From Sandaracinus amylolyticus (GTDB taxonomy: Bacteria; Myxococcota_A; Polyangia; Polyangiales; Sandaracinaceae), in contig NZ_CP070225.1 of NCBI RefSeq assembly GCF_021631985.1, positions 3,100,001 through 3,164,000 on the forward strand: a stretch of DNA of 64,000 bases, in the 5' to 3' direction. The position numbers and the translations under genes were made by a program. Shown one piece after another: positions 9,458 through 21,788 of this stretch (position 1 is its first letter; every line of letters begins with the position of its first letter). The notes beneath the pieces were generated by a model that saw nothing but the letters and a program-made list of their open reading frames with translations, did not search any database and had not been told where the DNA came from.

Positions 9458-9955
9458 GTGCACCGATTGCTTGCCACGATGTGCCTCGTTCTCGCCGGCG
9501 GCTGCGCCGACGCATCCGAGAGCGACACGACCTGCTCGTTCGATCACGCGACGCGCGAGCTGCGGTGCGTACGGTTCGTCGATCCGATCCCCGACGCAGC
9601 CGACGACGAGAGCCAGCGCGTGGTGCTCGTCCGAGTGGCGGAGGCCGCGCTCGACGGCGCGCCGCGCACGCTCCGCGCCACCACTGATCACGTGCTGACC
9701 GAGCTCAGCTTCGCAGGCGAGCGCTTCGACGAGAGCGCGCTCGAGGGCACCGTGCCCGCGGAAGGCCACGACGTCGCGATCGAACGCGTCATCGTGTGGG
9801 CCCGCGTGCACCTCGTGCGTACGGAGGAGCACGACCGCGTGGAGCTCGACGGCGAAGTCCGGATCGACGCAGCCGGGCACGGCGAGATCGACGTGACGTG
9901 GAGCGATCCCGCGTCGTCGCGCGCCGGCGAGGGCTCGCTGCGCGCGACGTTCTGA
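9458..9955 (+). CDS. Small lipoprotein, unknown function
   Basis: GTG 9458 gives a plausible lipoprotein signal (MHRLLATMCLVLAGGC); starting at ATG 9479 would leave too short a signal. The mature protein (about 150 aa) has a small disulfide candidate (CSFDHATRELRC) and beta-strand-rich sequence with many acidic residues. No ribosome site is obvious. It lies 29 bp after the frameshifted paralogue and may belong to the same unit. Its stop directly abuts the stop of the convergent PEGA gene. No family was recognised. Confidence 0.55.
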   Translation: MHRLLATMCLVLAGGCADASESDTTCSFDHATRELRCVRFVDPIPDAADDESQRVVLVRVAEAALDGAPRTLRATTDHVLTELSFAGERFDESALEGTVPAEGHDVAIERVIVWARVHLVRTEEHDRVELDGEVRIDAAGHGEIDVTWSDPASSRAGEGSLRATF

Positions 9956-11620
9956 TCAGCGGCCGCGCTGCGGCGCGAGCGGCGTGAGGGTCACGTCGAC
10001 CTCGGCGGTCTTCGTGCCGTCCTCACCTTCGCGCCAGTCGCTCGGCATCACCGGCACACGCTGGAGCGCGTGCCCTTCGCGATAGACGAGCAGCTCGACG
10101 ACCTCGTCGGTCCGCACGTTCTGCACCGTGACCTGCGGGGTGAAGCCGACGAGGAGATAGACCTTCGCGCCCGGCGGGTTCGTGACGACGCGGATCGACC
10201 CGAGCTCCGGGCTCGGCGCGCCCAGCGCGTCGCGCGGGAGGCGCGTGTCGCCGAGCACCATGCGATCGGCGGGCATGGCCTCGTCGCCGGTCTGCATCGC
10301 GAGCTCGTAGCGCGGGCCCTCCGCGGTGCGCTCCCACTGCGCGTCCGCGGGCACGATCGCGCGCGTCGGCGCGCGTCCGTCGGCGATCGCGACGAGCTCG
10401 TACGCCATGCCGGTCGGGAGCTGCGTCGCCATCGCGGGGCCGCGTCCGACGAACATCAGCACCTGCGCGCGATCGGGCGTGCTGCGCACCGTGAGCGCGC
10501 CGAAGCGCGCTCGATGCGCGCGCAGCGCAGCCTCTTGCTCCTCGGGCGTCGGGCCCGCGGGTGCTTCGGGCGCGGGCGGACGACCGAGCGCGAGGTCGAC
10601 GAGATCGGGGCGCATCAGCGCGACACCGGCGATCGCGAAGAGGATCACGACGACGAACGCGAGCACCCAGAGCAGTCCGCCGCCGCGCCCCGCGCTCTTC
10701 GGCGCCGCCTCGAACTCGTCGAACGAGGGCGGGCTCACCGGCGCGCTCTTCGCGCGCGGCTTCGGCGCGGGCTCGACCGGAGGCTCGGGCTCGGGCGCCA
10801 TCTCCCTCGCGCGGGGCGCGGGCTTCGCCGGACCGCTCGGCGTCGCGCGCTTCGGCGCGGCGATCGCGGCGAGCTCGGGCTTCGGCTCGTCGAGCGTGAT
10901 CGCGTCGCTGAGCGCTTCCTTGCGCGGGCGCGTCGGGACCGGCGCGACGATCGCGCCGGGCGGCGGCGTGACCGAGAGCGGGTGCGGATCCTTGTCGGGA
11001 TCGGCGAACGGATCCGAGAGATCGGCGGGCGGCGCCTGGAACGCCGGCGCCGCGAGATCGGGATCGGACACGCCACGCGCGCCCGACGATGCCGCGGGCT
11101 TCTTCGGCGCCACGCCGATCAGATCGTCGAGCGCGTCGTCGAGCTGATCCTCGGGCACCTCGTCGAGCGCGCTCTCGGCCTGCGACGCCGCGCGACGCGC
11201 CTCACGGATCATGCGCGAGAGGACACGCCGCGACGCACCACGGTTCAGCGGGACCAGCGACGCCTCGAGCTCGTCGCGCAGCCGCTCCAGCGCGGCCGGC
11301 CCGCTCCCGGCGCCGTGCTCGACGAGCCCGACGAGCACCGGCGGCACGCCGGTGCCCGACGCGACCAGCAACGTCGCGAGCAGCGCGATCACCGAGCGCG
11401 CCGCTTCCTCCGCCGATGCGCTGTTCGGCGGCGCGAACACCGAGACCGTCCCGTCCTCGGCGATGCGTACGTCGCCGCCGCGCACGATCGCGGGACCGCG
11501 CAGCAATGCCTCCACCGCCTCGAGCGCGACGAACGCGCCGATGTCGGACGGGATCCGGATCCTCCGCGACTTCAGGGACGCGACGAGATCGTCGATCGTG
11601 ACGCCGAGCAGATCGTTCAT
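9956..11620 (-). CDS. Single-pass membrane protein with C-terminal PEGA-like domain
   Basis: The 554-residue protein starts at the ATG overlapping the hisF stop. Residues 1-180 are a helical cytoplasmic domain of unknown type. About 180-310 is a Pro/Ala-rich linker, 316-336 a transmembrane helix ([21 protein letters not shown]), and the C-terminal half is extracytoplasmic and beta-rich. It ends in a segment resembling a PEGA domain ([16 protein letters not shown], about 480-530). Placement last in the his block implies co-expression, but nothing suggests a histidine-pathway role. Its stop meets the convergent lipoprotein stop at TGATCA. Confidence 0.7.
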   Translation of the reverse strand: MNDLLGVTIDDLVASLKSRRIRIPSDIGAFVALEAVEALLRGPAIVRGGDVRIAEDGTVSVFAPPNSASAEEAARSVIALLATLLVASGTGVPPVLVGLVEHGAGSGPAALERLRDELEASLVPLNRGASRRVLSRMIREARRAASQAESALDEVPEDQLDDALDDLIGVAPKKPAASSGARGVSDPDLAAPAFQAPPADLSDPFADPDKDPHPLSVTPPPGAIVAPVPTRPRKEALSDAITLDEPKPELAAIAAPKRATPSGPAKPAPRAREMAPEPEPPVEPAPKPRAKSAPVSPPSFDEFEAAPKSAGRGGGLLWVLAFVVVILFAIAGVALMRPDLVDLALGRPPAPEAPAGPTPEEQEAALRAHRARFGALTVRSTPDRAQVLMFVGRGPAMATQLPTGMAYELVAIADGRAPTRAIVPADAQWERTAEGPRYELAMQTGDEAMPADRMVLGDTRLPRDALGAPSPELGSIRVVTNPPGAKVYLLVGFTPQVTVQNVRTDEVVELLVYREGHALQRVPVMPSDWREGEDGTKTAEVDVTLTPLAPQRGR

Positions 11621-12390
11621 GCGTTCGCAGCGGGCGGCCGCACGCGGACCCCGCGCGCCGAAAGGTACTGCTTCACCTCGGCCACCGTGAAGACGCCGTC
11701 GTGGAAGACGCTCGCCGCGAGCGCCGCGTCCGCCGCGCCCTCGACCAGGCCGGCGCGGAAGTGGTCGAGCGTGCCGACACCGCCCGATGCGATCACCGGG
11801 ATCGACACCGCCTCGGCCACCGCGCGGGTCAGCACGAGATCGAAGCCTTCCTTGGTGCCGTCGCGGTCCATGCTCGTCAGCAGGATCTCGCCCGCGCCCC
11901 GCGCCTCGACCTCGCGCGCCCACGCGACGACGTCGAGCCCCGTCGGGTTGCGACCGCCGTGGGTGAAGACCTCCCAGCCGCCTTCGGCGCGGCGCCGTGC
12001 GTCGATCGCGACGACCAGCGCCTGTGCCCCGTACGCACCGGAGATCGCCTCGATCACCTCGGGCGTCTTCACCGCGGCGGTGTTCACCGCGACCTTGTCG
12101 GCGCCCGCGTGCAGCAGATCGCGCGCATCGGCGCGGGTGCGCACGCCACCTCCGACCGTGAGCGGCACCGCGAGCGCCTCCGCGGTGCGCTCGACGACGT
12201 CGATCAGGATGCGACGCGCGTCGCTCGACGCGGTGATGTCGAGGAACGTGATCTCGTCCGCGCCCTCGCGGTCGTAGCGCGTCGCGCACTCGACCGGATC
12301 ACCCGCGTCCCGCAGCCCCACGAACTGCACGCCCTTCACGACGCGCCCGTCCTTCACGTCGAGGCACGGGATGATGCGCCGCGCGACCAT
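11617..12390 (-). CDS. hisF: Imidazole glycerol phosphate synthase, cyclase subunit
   Basis: HisF closes the imidazole ring using ammonia delivered by HisH, giving imidazole glycerol phosphate and AICAR. The 257-residue TIM barrel begins [18 protein letters not shown] with the catalytic Asp of the first strand. It shows the two half-barrel phosphate sites ([14 protein letters not shown]) and the second catalytic Asp in [10 protein letters not shown]. It overlaps hisA and the following PEGA gene by four bases each, so translation is coupled along the block. Confidence 0.96.
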   Translation of the reverse strand: MVARRIIPCLDVKDGRVVKGVQFVGLRDAGDPVECATRYDREGADEITFLDITASSDARRILIDVVERTAEALAVPLTVGGGVRTRADARDLLHAGADKVAVNTAAVKTPEVIEAISGAYGAQALVVAIDARRRAEGGWEVFTHGGRNPTGLDVVAWAREVEARGAGEILLTSMDRDGTKEGFDLVLTRAVAEAVSIPVIASGGVGTLDHFRAGLVEGAADAALAASVFHDGVFTVAEVKQYLSARGVRVRPPAANA

Positions 12391-13112
12391 CAGCGGACCT
12401 CCGCCAGCGCGGCGAGCGCCTCGGGAAGCGTGAACGCGCCCGCGTAGAGCGCGCGCCCGCACACCGCCGCCCGCACGCCGGCGCGCGCGAGCTCGAGCAG
12501 ATGCGCGATCTCGCCGATCCCGCCCGACGCGATCACCGTCGCGCTCACCGCCGCCTGCAGCGCCGCGGTCGAGTCCACCGCGGGCCCGAGCCGCGTGCCG
12601 TCGCGATCGATGTCGGTGTAGAGGATCGCCGCCGCGCCCCACGCATCGACGCGCCCCGCGAGCTCCTCCGCGCGCACGCCGCTGCCCTTCTCCCAGCCCT
12701 CGATCGCGACCTCTCCGCCGCGCGCATCGATCGCGATCACGAGCTTGCCCGGGTGCTTCGCGCAGAGCTCGGACACGACGTCCGGGCTCTTGATCGCCGC
12801 GGTGCCCATCACGACGCGCTGCGCGCCCGCCGCGAGCCATCGCTCGGCCGCGCGCGCATCGCGCACGCCGCCTCCGACCTGCACCGCGATCGACACGCTC
12901 GACACGATGCGCTCGACCAGCGCGGCGTGCGCCGCGTCGCCGGTGCGCGCGCCCTCGAGGTCCACGACGTGCAGCCGCTTCGCGCCCTGATCGGCGAAGC
13001 GCTTCGCCTCCACGACGGGATCGTCGGCGTACACCGTGACCTCGTCGTAGCGTCCCTTGTGCAGCCGCACGACCTTGCCGTCGAGCAGGTCGATCGCCGG
13101 GATCAGCTCCAC
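12390..13112 (-). CDS. hisA: Phosphoribosylformimino-5-aminoimidazole carboxamide ribotide isomerase
   Basis: HisA performs the Amadori isomerisation before the HisF/HisH step. The 240-residue barrel starts with [16 protein letters not shown]; catalytic Asp residues are in PAIDL and in YTDIDRDGT, and the phosphate-binding loops are GGGVRD and [11 protein letters not shown] 13112 is chosen because a GGAGGG ribosome site sits just upstream and the protein then begins exactly at the family's first strand. It overlaps the end of hisH by 10 bp and hisF by four bases' worth of shared start/stop. Confidence 0.95.
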   Translation of the reverse strand: MELIPAIDLLDGKVVRLHKGRYDEVTVYADDPVVEAKRFADQGAKRLHVVDLEGARTGDAAHAALVERIVSSVSIAVQVGGGVRDARAAERWLAAGAQRVVMGTAAIKSPDVVSELCAKHPGKLVIAIDARGGEVAIEGWEKGSGVRAEELAGRVDAWGAAAILYTDIDRDGTRLGPAVDSTAALQAAVSATVIASGGIGEIAHLLELARAGVRAAVCGRALYAGAFTLPEALAALAEVR

Positions 13113-13747
13113 GCGCCCTCCAGGTATCGCGTCAGCAGCGCGTGCCCCGCCGCTCCGCTCTTCTCGGGGTGGAACTGACACGCGAACACGTTCTCGCGCG
13201 CCACCGCCGCGCAGAACGCTCCACCGTGATCCGCCGTCGCCGCGATGATCCCCGCGTCGTCGGGCACGCAGACGTACGAGTGCACGAAGTAGAACCAGCG
13301 CGGCTCGGAGCGCAGCAGCGGATGCGGCGAAGCCGGAAGCGCGAGCTCGGCCCAGCCCATGTGCGGCACCTTCAGGCGCTCGCCGCCCGCGTCGCGCAGA
13401 TCGCGCGCGAAGCGCTTCACGGTGCCATCGAAGATCCCGAGGCCCGCCATGCCCGGCGCCTCCTCGCTCGATGCGAAGAGCGCCTGCATGCCGAGGCAGA
13501 TGCCGAGGTACGGACGACCGCTCGCGACGAACGCCCGCACCGCGCCGCCGAGCTCGCCCTCGAGCGCCGTCGCGCAGTCGCGGAACTGCCCCTGGCCCGG
13601 CACGACGAGGCGCGGCGCGTTCGCGATCACGTCGGCATCGCTGCTGATCCGCGCCGACGCACCGGCGCGCTCGAGCGCACGCGCGACGCTGCGCAGGTTG
13701 CCCATCCCGAGGTCGACGACGACCACCTCTCTCGTGGCCGCGCTCAT
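13103..13747 (-). CDS. hisH: Imidazole glycerol phosphate synthase, glutamine amidotransferase subunit
   Basis: HisH hydrolyses glutamine and channels ammonia into HisF. The 214-residue class I amidotransferase has the nucleophile elbow [10 protein letters not shown] (catalytic Cys), the oxyanion-side PGQGQF strand, and a C-terminal FQFHPEKS-type segment ([11 protein letters not shown]) carrying the His and Glu of the triad. Its start overlaps the hisB stop (ATGA). Confidence 0.95.
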   Translation of the reverse strand: MSAATREVVVVDLGMGNLRSVARALERAGASARISSDADVIANAPRLVVPGQGQFRDCATALEGELGGAVRAFVASGRPYLGICLGMQALFASSEEAPGMAGLGIFDGTVKRFARDLRDAGGERLKVPHMGWAELALPASPHPLLRSEPRWFYFVHSYVCVPDDAGIIAATADHGGAFCAAVARENVFACQFHPEKSGAAGHALLTRYLEGAWS

Positions 13748-14340
13748 TCGGTCAGCGTTCCCTTCGTCGACGGCAGCACGCTCGCCGCGCGCGGATCGAT
13801 CTCGCTCGCGTCGCGCAGCGCGCGCGCCAGCGCCTTGAACGAGATCTCGATGATGTGGTGGAGGTTGTCGCCCGCGTGCTTGTAGAGGTGCAGGTTGCAC
13901 TGCGCGCCGCGCGCGAAGCCCTCGAAGAAGACGTCGGCGAGCTCGGTGTCGAAGTTGCCGACCTTCGCCTTCGGCAGATCGATGCGCGACTGGAAGAAGG
14001 TGCGCCCCGAGAGATCGATCGCGCACGTCACGCAGGCCTCGTCCATCGGGAGCGTCGCCGAGCCGTAGCGACGAATGCCGCGCTTGTCGCCGAGCGCGTC
14101 CGCGACGCAGCGACCGATCGTGATCGCGAGGTCCTCGGTGGTGTGGTGCCCGTCGATCTCGACGTCGCCCTGGGCGCGCACCTTGAGGTCGATCATCCCG
14201 TGCCGCGCGAGCTGCTCCACCATGTGCGAGAGGAACGGCAGCGGCGTCTGCACGTCGTACTGCCCGGTGCCGTCGAGGTCGATCTCGACCTCGATCCGCG
14301 TCTCCTTCGTGATCCGCTCGAGGATGGCGCGCCGCGTCAT
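13744..14340 (-). CDS. hisB: Imidazoleglycerol-phosphate dehydratase (monofunctional)
   Basis: HisB dehydrates imidazole glycerol phosphate to imidazole acetol phosphate. The 198-residue protein carries the Mn-binding histidine motifs DGHHTTED and HHIIE, and lacks the histidinol-phosphatase domain of the enterobacterial fusion. ATG 14340 matches the family N-terminus (TKETRIEVEIDLDGTG). A TTG at 14352, closer to a GAGG ribosome-site candidate, could add four residues. The gene follows the J-domain gene by 13 bp and overlaps hisH. Confidence 0.94.
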   Translation of the reverse strand: MTRRAILERITKETRIEVEIDLDGTGQYDVQTPLPFLSHMVEQLARHGMIDLKVRAQGDVEIDGHHTTEDLAITIGRCVADALGDKRGIRRYGSATLPMDEACVTCAIDLSGRTFFQSRIDLPKAKVGNFDTELADVFFEGFARGAQCNLHLYKHAGDNLHHIIEISFKALARALRDASEIDPRAASVLPSTKGTLTE

Positions 14341-14353
14341 GGAGGGCGGCAAT

Positions 14354-14839
14354 CTACCTCGCGCGAAGCCTCTGCTCCACTTCGGCGAGCCGCGCCTGCA
14401 GGAGGGCGTTGTCGGGCTCGTGCTGCATCGCGAGCTTCAGGTTGAGCCGCGCCGTCGCCCAGTCGCCCTTCTTGAATGCTTCCGTCGCCTTCTGCGCGAA
14501 CGGACGCGCGCGCGGCGAACGGATCGCGAGGCCGCCGGTCGCCGGCCCGTTGCCGCGATCGGTCTTCTCCTCGGGGTCGAGGCGGAGCTTCCCGCGGGCG
14601 CGCTGGGCCTCGTAGATGCGGCGCTGCTCGGGGTCGAGGAGCACGCGGTACGCCTCGGCCCCGCGCCGGTAGATCTGCGCGGCGCGCTCCTGTTTCTCGG
14701 CCGGCGCGCCCGCGAAGCGGTCGGGGTGGTACTTCGCCGCGAACGCGTGGAACGCGCGCCGCACGTCGTCGACCGTCGACGTCGGCTCGACCTGCAGCAG
14801 GTCGTAGTAGTCCAATTGGTCCAGCCGGTCGTCGCTCAT
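14354..14839 (-). CDS. J-domain co-chaperone with C-terminal TPR-like tail
   Basis: The 161-residue protein has an N-terminal J domain (about residues 10-72, [21 protein letters not shown]) with the essential HPD tripeptide in KYHPDRF. A charged linker follows, then a TPR-like C-terminal helix pair ([18 protein letters not shown].. [13 protein letters not shown]). It lacks the Gly/Phe and zinc-finger regions of DnaJ, so it is a class III J protein. Its ATG overlaps the stop of the upstream Hsp70 gene, making that protein the obvious partner. It should stimulate that Hsp70's ATPase. Confidence 0.88.
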   Translation of the reverse strand: MSDDRLDQLDYYDLLQVEPTSTVDDVRRAFHAFAAKYHPDRFAGAPAEKQERAAQIYRRGAEAYRVLLDPEQRRIYEAQRARGKLRLDPEEKTDRGNGPATGGLAIRSPRARPFAQKATEAFKKGDWATARLNLKLAMQHEPDNALLQARLAEVEQRLRAR

Positions 14840-16971
14840 CCGACCATCTGCTGCTGACGCGCGGCCATCTTCTGGATGTCCGCGTCGCTCATGCCGCCGA
14901 CGAGCTGGATGCGGATCGACTGCTCGCGCCCGGTGTCGAGATCCTTCGCCTTCACGCCGAGCGTTCCGTCGGCGTCCATCAGGAACGTCACGCCGATCTT
15001 CACCGCGCCGCGCAGCGCCTGACGCAGCCCGGAGAGCTCGATCTCGCCGAGCGGCTGGTTGTCCTCGAGGCGCCGCGACTCTCCCTGCACGACGCGCACG
15101 CGCACGCTGTCCTGCATGTCCGTCGCGGTCGAGAACACGCGCGTCTGCTCGACCGGGATCGCCGCGTTGCGCTTGATGACGTGCTCGCAGAAACCGCCGA
15201 CCGTCTCGACGCCCAGCGAGTGCGGCGTGACGTCGAGCAGCAGCGGCGGACGCACCGACTCCGGCGGCGGAGGCGGCGACGACCAACCGCTCGCGATCGG
15301 CGCGCTCGGCTGCGCCGGCGCGGGCGGCAGCGCGGCGGGCTCGCGCGGCTTCACCTGCGGCGCGCTCGGCGGATCACGGAACTCCGGGACCGGCCGCGCG
15401 GCGACCGGGCGCGGCGGAGGCGGCGCGGCCTTGCCCACCACGACCGAGCGCGCCGCGACCACGCCGGGGATCGCCGGGAGCGGCGGCTTCGGCGGCGCGA
15501 CGGCGGGCTTCGCGGGCAACGGAGGCGGAGGCGGCACCGCGACGGGCTCGTTCTTGGCCGGGGGCGGCGGGAGCGACGAGCGCTCGAACGGCGATCGCCG
15601 CACCAGCGTCTCGTCCTCGTCGCTGGTGCGCGGCCCGAGCCACGAGTCGTCCGGCGGAGGAGGCGGAGCCGCCTGCTCGCGCGGCTGGAACGCGGGACCG
15701 ACCGGGCGCTGGGCCGCGATCTCGTCCTCGAGCTCGGCGCGTCGCTGCACCGCCTTGAGCTCGGTCTGCGTGACGCGCTTGAGCGCGACCTTGCCGAGCG
15801 CCGCGGGCGGCGGCACCGACGCCGTGCTCCCGCGCAGCGCCCATCCCTGCAGCGCCGCGCCCTGCGCGACCACGAGGTCGGGATCGATCGTCGCGAGCGG
15901 CTCGCGCCCGAAGTACTCCGCGACCAGCCGCCGCACGATCGGCATGCGCGTGCTGCCGCCGACGAGGATCACGTTGTCGAGCTGCGTGGGCCGCACCCCC
16001 GCGGTGCGCATCGCCTCCTCGCACACGTCGAACGTGCGCGAGATCAACGGGCGCACCATCTGCTCGAGCGCGTCGCGCGAGAGACCGAACGTGAGATCGA
16101 GCGAAACGCCGCCCTCGCCGTACGCGAGCTCCTCGACGCGCAGGTGCACTTCCTCTTCGCTCGAGAGCTGGCACTTGCTCCACTCGGCCGCGGCGCGCAG
16201 TCGCTCGTAGGCCTGCGGATCCTGGCGCGGATCGAAGCGGTGATGCGCGAGGAACGCGTCCGCCATCTTCTCCGCGATCAGCACGTCGACGTCGTCGCCG
16301 CCGAGGAACGTGTCGCCCGCGGTCGACATCACCTCGAACACGTCGCCCGCGAGCTCGAGGATCGTCACGTCGAACGTGCCGCCGCCCATGTCGTAGATCG
16401 CGATCCGCTCGCGCGATCCCCGTCCGTAGCCGTACGCCAGCGCGGCAGCGGTCGGCTCGTTCAAGATGCGCAGCACCTCGAGCCCCGCGATCTTCCCGGC
16501 GGCCTTCGTCGCGCTGCGCTGCAGCTCGGTGAAGTTCGCGGGCACCGTGATCACGGCGCGTGTGCACTCGGTGCCGAGCGCCTGCTCCGCGATGCGACGC
16601 ACCTCGCGCAGCACGAACGCGCTGATCTCGGGCAGCGTGTACGCCTCGCCGCGCGCCTGCACCGTCACGCCCTGGTTCGGCGCCTCGGTCAGCGCGAACG
16701 GGAAGCGCTCCTGCGCACGCTGCACCTCGATGCTGCGATAGGGGCGCCCGATCAGGCGCTTCACCGAGTAGATCGTGTTCTTCGCGTCGAGGAGACGACG
16801 CTCGCGCGCGGGGTACCCGACGAGCACGTCGCCTGCGGGATGGAACGACACGACCGAGGGGATCAGGCGATTCCCCTCGGCGTCCATCAGCACCTGCGCA
16901 CGTTGGCCCTCCGCGACGGCGACGACGCTGTTGGTGGTGCCGAGGTCGATTCCGAGGACGGGAGACGCCAT
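14836..16971 (-). CDS. Divergent Hsp70 with Pro-rich linker insertion and no lid domain
   Basis: Residues 1-381 form a complete Hsp70 nucleotide-binding domain: phosphate-1 loop GIDLGTTNS, phosphate-2 [10 protein letters not shown], adenosine motif [10 protein letters not shown]. About 195 residues of Pro/Ala-rich sequence then replace the normally short linker. At [14 protein letters not shown] (about 577-590) the beta substrate-binding domain resumes, ending in [10 protein letters not shown] near residue 700. DnaK's alpha-helical lid would begin there, but the protein stops a few residues later (711 aa). The first four residues of the usual linker LLLDVTP are kept, so allostery may survive. 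The J-protein gene overlaps its stop. It is probably not the main DnaK. Confidence 0.9.
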   Translation of the reverse strand: MASPVLGIDLGTTNSVVAVAEGQRAQVLMDAEGNRLIPSVVSFHPAGDVLVGYPARERRLLDAKNTIYSVKRLIGRPYRSIEVQRAQERFPFALTEAPNQGVTVQARGEAYTLPEISAFVLREVRRIAEQALGTECTRAVITVPANFTELQRSATKAAGKIAGLEVLRILNEPTAAALAYGYGRGSRERIAIYDMGGGTFDVTILELAGDVFEVMSTAGDTFLGGDDVDVLIAEKMADAFLAHHRFDPRQDPQAYERLRAAAEWSKCQLSSEEEVHLRVEELAYGEGGVSLDLTFGLSRDALEQMVRPLISRTFDVCEEAMRTAGVRPTQLDNVILVGGSTRMPIVRRLVAEYFGREPLATIDPDLVVAQGAALQGWALRGSTASVPPPAALGKVALKRVTQTELKAVQRRAELEDEIAAQRPVGPAFQPREQAAPPPPPDDSWLGPRTSDEDETLVRRSPFERSSLPPPPAKNEPVAVPPPPPLPAKPAVAPPKPPLPAIPGVVAARSVVVGKAAPPPPRPVAARPVPEFRDPPSAPQVKPREPAALPPAPAQPSAPIASGWSSPPPPPESVRPPLLLDVTPHSLGVETVGGFCEHVIKRNAAIPVEQTRVFSTATDMQDSVRVRVVQGESRRLEDNQPLGEIELSGLRQALRGAVKIGVTFLMDADGTLGVKAKDLDTGREQSIRIQLVGGMSDADIQKMAARQQQMVG

Positions 16972-17030
16972 GAGCCGAGACTTCGACCGGGCAGTCTACC
17001 TGAACGTCCGTCCGAAAATCTCGTGGCGGA

Positions 17031-17573
17031 TCAGGCCTCGGGCAGCGTCGCGAGGACCTCGTCGATCCAGCGATTCACCTGCTTCGGGAAGGGCCACATC
17101 CATCCGTACGCGGGGCTCGTGAACTGGCGCAGCACGTGCGCGCGCAGCTCGGGCGAGCGCGCCTTCGCGGGGCCCCACACCTCGGCGACCGCGCGGAACG
17201 TCTCGGCGTACGCCTCCCACTCGATGCGCGCGCGACCGTACGCGAGCCCCAGCGGGAAGAACGGCAGCGCGTAGAGGAAGCTCATCAGCAGCATCCCGTA
17301 GCGACGCGACTGGCGCAGGTGCACCGCCTCGTGCCGCATCGTGATGTAGCGCTCGCGCGGATCGCGCTGCTCCCACTCGGTCGGCGTGTAGATCGTCCGA
17401 CCGAGCACGGTCGTGTAGCGCGTGAGGTAGGCCGACTGTCCGCCGAGCGTCACGATCTTCAGCAGCCGATCGATCACGATCGACATCGTGTGCCCGCGCT
17501 TGCTCACCACGCGCAGCCCCGGGAATTCGCGCTGCAGCGCCTCGACGTACTCGCGGTAGAGCGCCTCGCTCAC
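17031..17573 (-). CDS. Small zincin-like putative metallopeptidase
   Basis: GTG 17573 overlaps the upstream GFA stop (GTGA), giving 180 residues. The protein has an HExxH-type motif in MRHEAVHLRQSR (about residues 87-98), followed by a hydrophobic helix (MLLMSFLYALPFFPLGLAYG) and a conserved-looking acidic EWEAYAE that could supply the third zinc ligand. This pattern resembles small membrane-associated peptidase-like proteins, but no specific family could be assigned. It is the last gene of the gyrA block; the Hsp70 start lies 60 bp beyond. Confidence 0.65.
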   Translation of the reverse strand: MSEALYREYVEALQREFPGLRVVSKRGHTMSIVIDRLLKIVTLGGQSAYLTRYTTVLGRTIYTPTEWEQRDPRERYITMRHEAVHLRQSRRYGMLLMSFLYALPFFPLGLAYGRARIEWEAYAETFRAVAEVWGPAKARSPELRAHVLRQFTSPAYGWMWPFPKQVNRWIDEVLATLPEA

Positions 17574-17977
17574 GAGAAGCTGCCCTGGCGTCGCTCGAGA
17601 CCGTCGTCTGGCAGCTCGTACCAGTCGCCCTTGTCCGCGACGTGGATGTGCACGCCCGCGCGCAGTCCCGTCGGTGCATCGAGCGAGCCCGCGGTCACAC
17701 CGCGCACCTTCGAGCCCTCGTGCTGCCAGAACAACGTCGTGCCGCACGTCCCGCAGAACCCGCGCTGCACGTGCTCCGACGAGCGATACCAGCGCAGCGC
17801 GCCCTGCGCGTCGTGCAGCACGAACGAGTCGACGAGCGCGGTCGTGTACGCGCCCGCGTAGCCATGCACCCGCCGGCACATCCCGCAGTGACAGAACGAG
17901 ACCTCGCGCATCGGCGCGTGCACCTCGAACGAGATCGCGCCGCACAGACAGCGCCCGCGCCCGTGCACCGCGCTCAC
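17570..17977 (-). CDS. GFA/CENP-V domain zinc protein
   Basis: The 135-residue protein is a single GFA (glutathione-dependent formaldehyde-activating enzyme-like) domain. The zinc-binding cysteines are in CLCGAISFEV, FCHCGMCRR and GFCGTCGTTLF. The family name comes from Gfa, but most members have no proven activity. GTG 17977 overlaps the stop of the preceding paralogue (GTGA). It shares the same length, motif order and a closing DDGLxR segment with that neighbour, so the two are tandem duplicates. Confidence 0.85.
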   Translation of the reverse strand: MSAVHGRGRCLCGAISFEVHAPMREVSFCHCGMCRRVHGYAGAYTTALVDSFVLHDAQGALRWYRSSEHVQRGFCGTCGTTLFWQHEGSKVRGVTAGSLDAPTGLRAGVHIHVADKGDWYELPDDGLERRQGSFS

Positions 17978-18386
17978 TCGGGCTCCTCTTCGAAGCGCGC
18001 GAGCCCGTCGTCCGGGATCTCGTAGTAGTCGCCCTTGCTCCCGACCCAGATGTGGCTCTCGACGCGCACGCCGGTCGGCGCATCGAGCGAGCCCGCGGTC
18101 ACCTCGCGCTCGCGCTCGGTCGCGCGATCGAAGAACAGCCCCGACCCGCAGGTGCCGCAGAACCCGCGCTGCACGTCGTGCGACGAGCGATACCAGCGCA
18201 GCGCGCCCTGCGGATCGTGCACCACGAACGCGTCGCGCTCCGCGCTCGCATACGCGCCGACGTGCGAGTGCTGGCGACGACAGATCGAGCAGTGACAGAA
18301 CGAGAGCGCGCGCAGCGGCGCGCGCACCTCGTACGAGATCGCGCCGCAGAGGCAGCGTCCCGTGTGGTGCGCGCGCGCCGCGTCGC

Positions 18387-18390
<4 letters not shown>
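17974..18390 (-). CDS. GFA/CENP-V domain zinc protein (paralogue)
   Basis: The 138-residue GFA-domain protein has cysteine sets [20 protein letters not shown] and [12 protein letters not shown], and a conserved [10 protein letters not shown] segment shared with the downstream copy. Its ATG overlaps the gyrA stop (ATGA), which places it in the gyrase transcript. Enzymatic role is unknown; linkage with gyrA is probably organisational rather than functional. Confidence 0.85.
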
Positions 18391-21023
<2,633 letters not shown>

Positions 21024-21342
21024 GAAAGGGTGATCTCTCCGCGGGGACCGCGGCGCGCCGGGCTCGGATCGAGGCCGGCGCGCTGCGATCGAAGGGCGGC
21101 ACGGTACCACGCCGGCCAGTCTTTTCCTACACGCGTACGCGCGTGAGCGTACGCGCGCACGCACGCGTGAGAGAGAGGTCGTGGTGCCAACCGAGTTGCC
21201 GCCCTCGCACCGGCGCTCCCGCGCGATCCGGTAGGATCCCGGCCTGAGCTGCGGGTGGCACCCCGGTTGCCATCGGAGAAAAATCGGCTCGCCACTCCGG
21301 GACGAGCGCTCCCAACCACCGAGTGGAAAGTCGACCCGCCGC
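21024..21342. other. Divergent intergenic region between gyrA and a lipoprotein gene
   Basis: This 319-bp non-coding stretch separates gyrA (-) from the 21343 gene (+). It holds a near-perfect alternating purine-pyrimidine tract (21129-21169) and a sigma54-type promoter (21256-21270), listed separately. A GGAGAG lies 9-14 bases upstream of the gyrA ATG as its ribosome site. No convincing sigma70 boxes for gyrA were found. Confidence 0.6.
21256..21270 (+). promoter_or_regulatory. Sigma54-type -24/-12 promoter
   Basis: TGGCAC, five bases, then TTGC: the invariant GG and GC dinucleotides are correctly spaced ten bases apart, and both hexamer and tetramer match the RpoN consensus. It faces the lipoprotein gene starting at 21343 and predicts a transcript start near 21282. 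No upstream activator site was identified. Confidence 0.6.
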
Positions 21343-21717
21343 ATGCGACCGATCCGCACGACCGTGGAGACCCTCCGCCGCAGCCTCCTGCGCCTCGTGG
21401 CGCCCTTCGTGCTCGTGGTCGGCCTCGCGGTCGGCGCGCCGGGCTGCGCGGCTCCCACGCTGCCCCTGCCGCCGCCGACGGCCCTCGTCTCGGCGCCCGA
21501 CGAGGAGGGCTTCGTCGAGGTGAGCGGCGTGTCGCGCCCCCTGGCGATCGTGATGGGCTTCAACGAGGACCGGCGCGCGGGTGTCATCGCCGAGGCGGGC
21601 GAGGACGGCGCGTACACGCTGCGGATCCAGGCGAGCATCGGTGAGACGATCACCGTCTGGCAGATGGTCGGATCCGATACGAGCCAGCTCGTCTCGCGCG
21701 TGGTGCCGGATCGTTAG
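21343..21717 (+). CDS. Small lipoprotein with beta-sandwich-like domain
   Basis: The 124-residue protein has a long hydrophobic signal ([21 protein letters not shown]) and a lipobox ending in Cys35. About 85 mature residues follow with a beta pattern ([18 protein letters not shown].. [18 protein letters not shown]) resembling a carboxypeptidase-regulatory-like fold. Such domains often lie in larger surface proteins; here it stands alone. It lies downstream of a sigma54-type promoter, so expression may depend on an RpoN activator. Confidence 0.65.
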   Translation: MRPIRTTVETLRRSLLRLVAPFVLVVGLAVGAPGCAAPTLPLPPPTALVSAPDEEGFVEVSGVSRPLAIVMGFNEDRRAGVIAEAGEDGAYTLRIQASIGETITVWQMVGSDTSQLVSRVVPDR

Positions 21718-21788
21718 CGCATCGTTTTGTTGACCACGCTGTCCTACATCGCCTACACCGCTTTACACGTAGGCGCGTGGAGGCGGCG

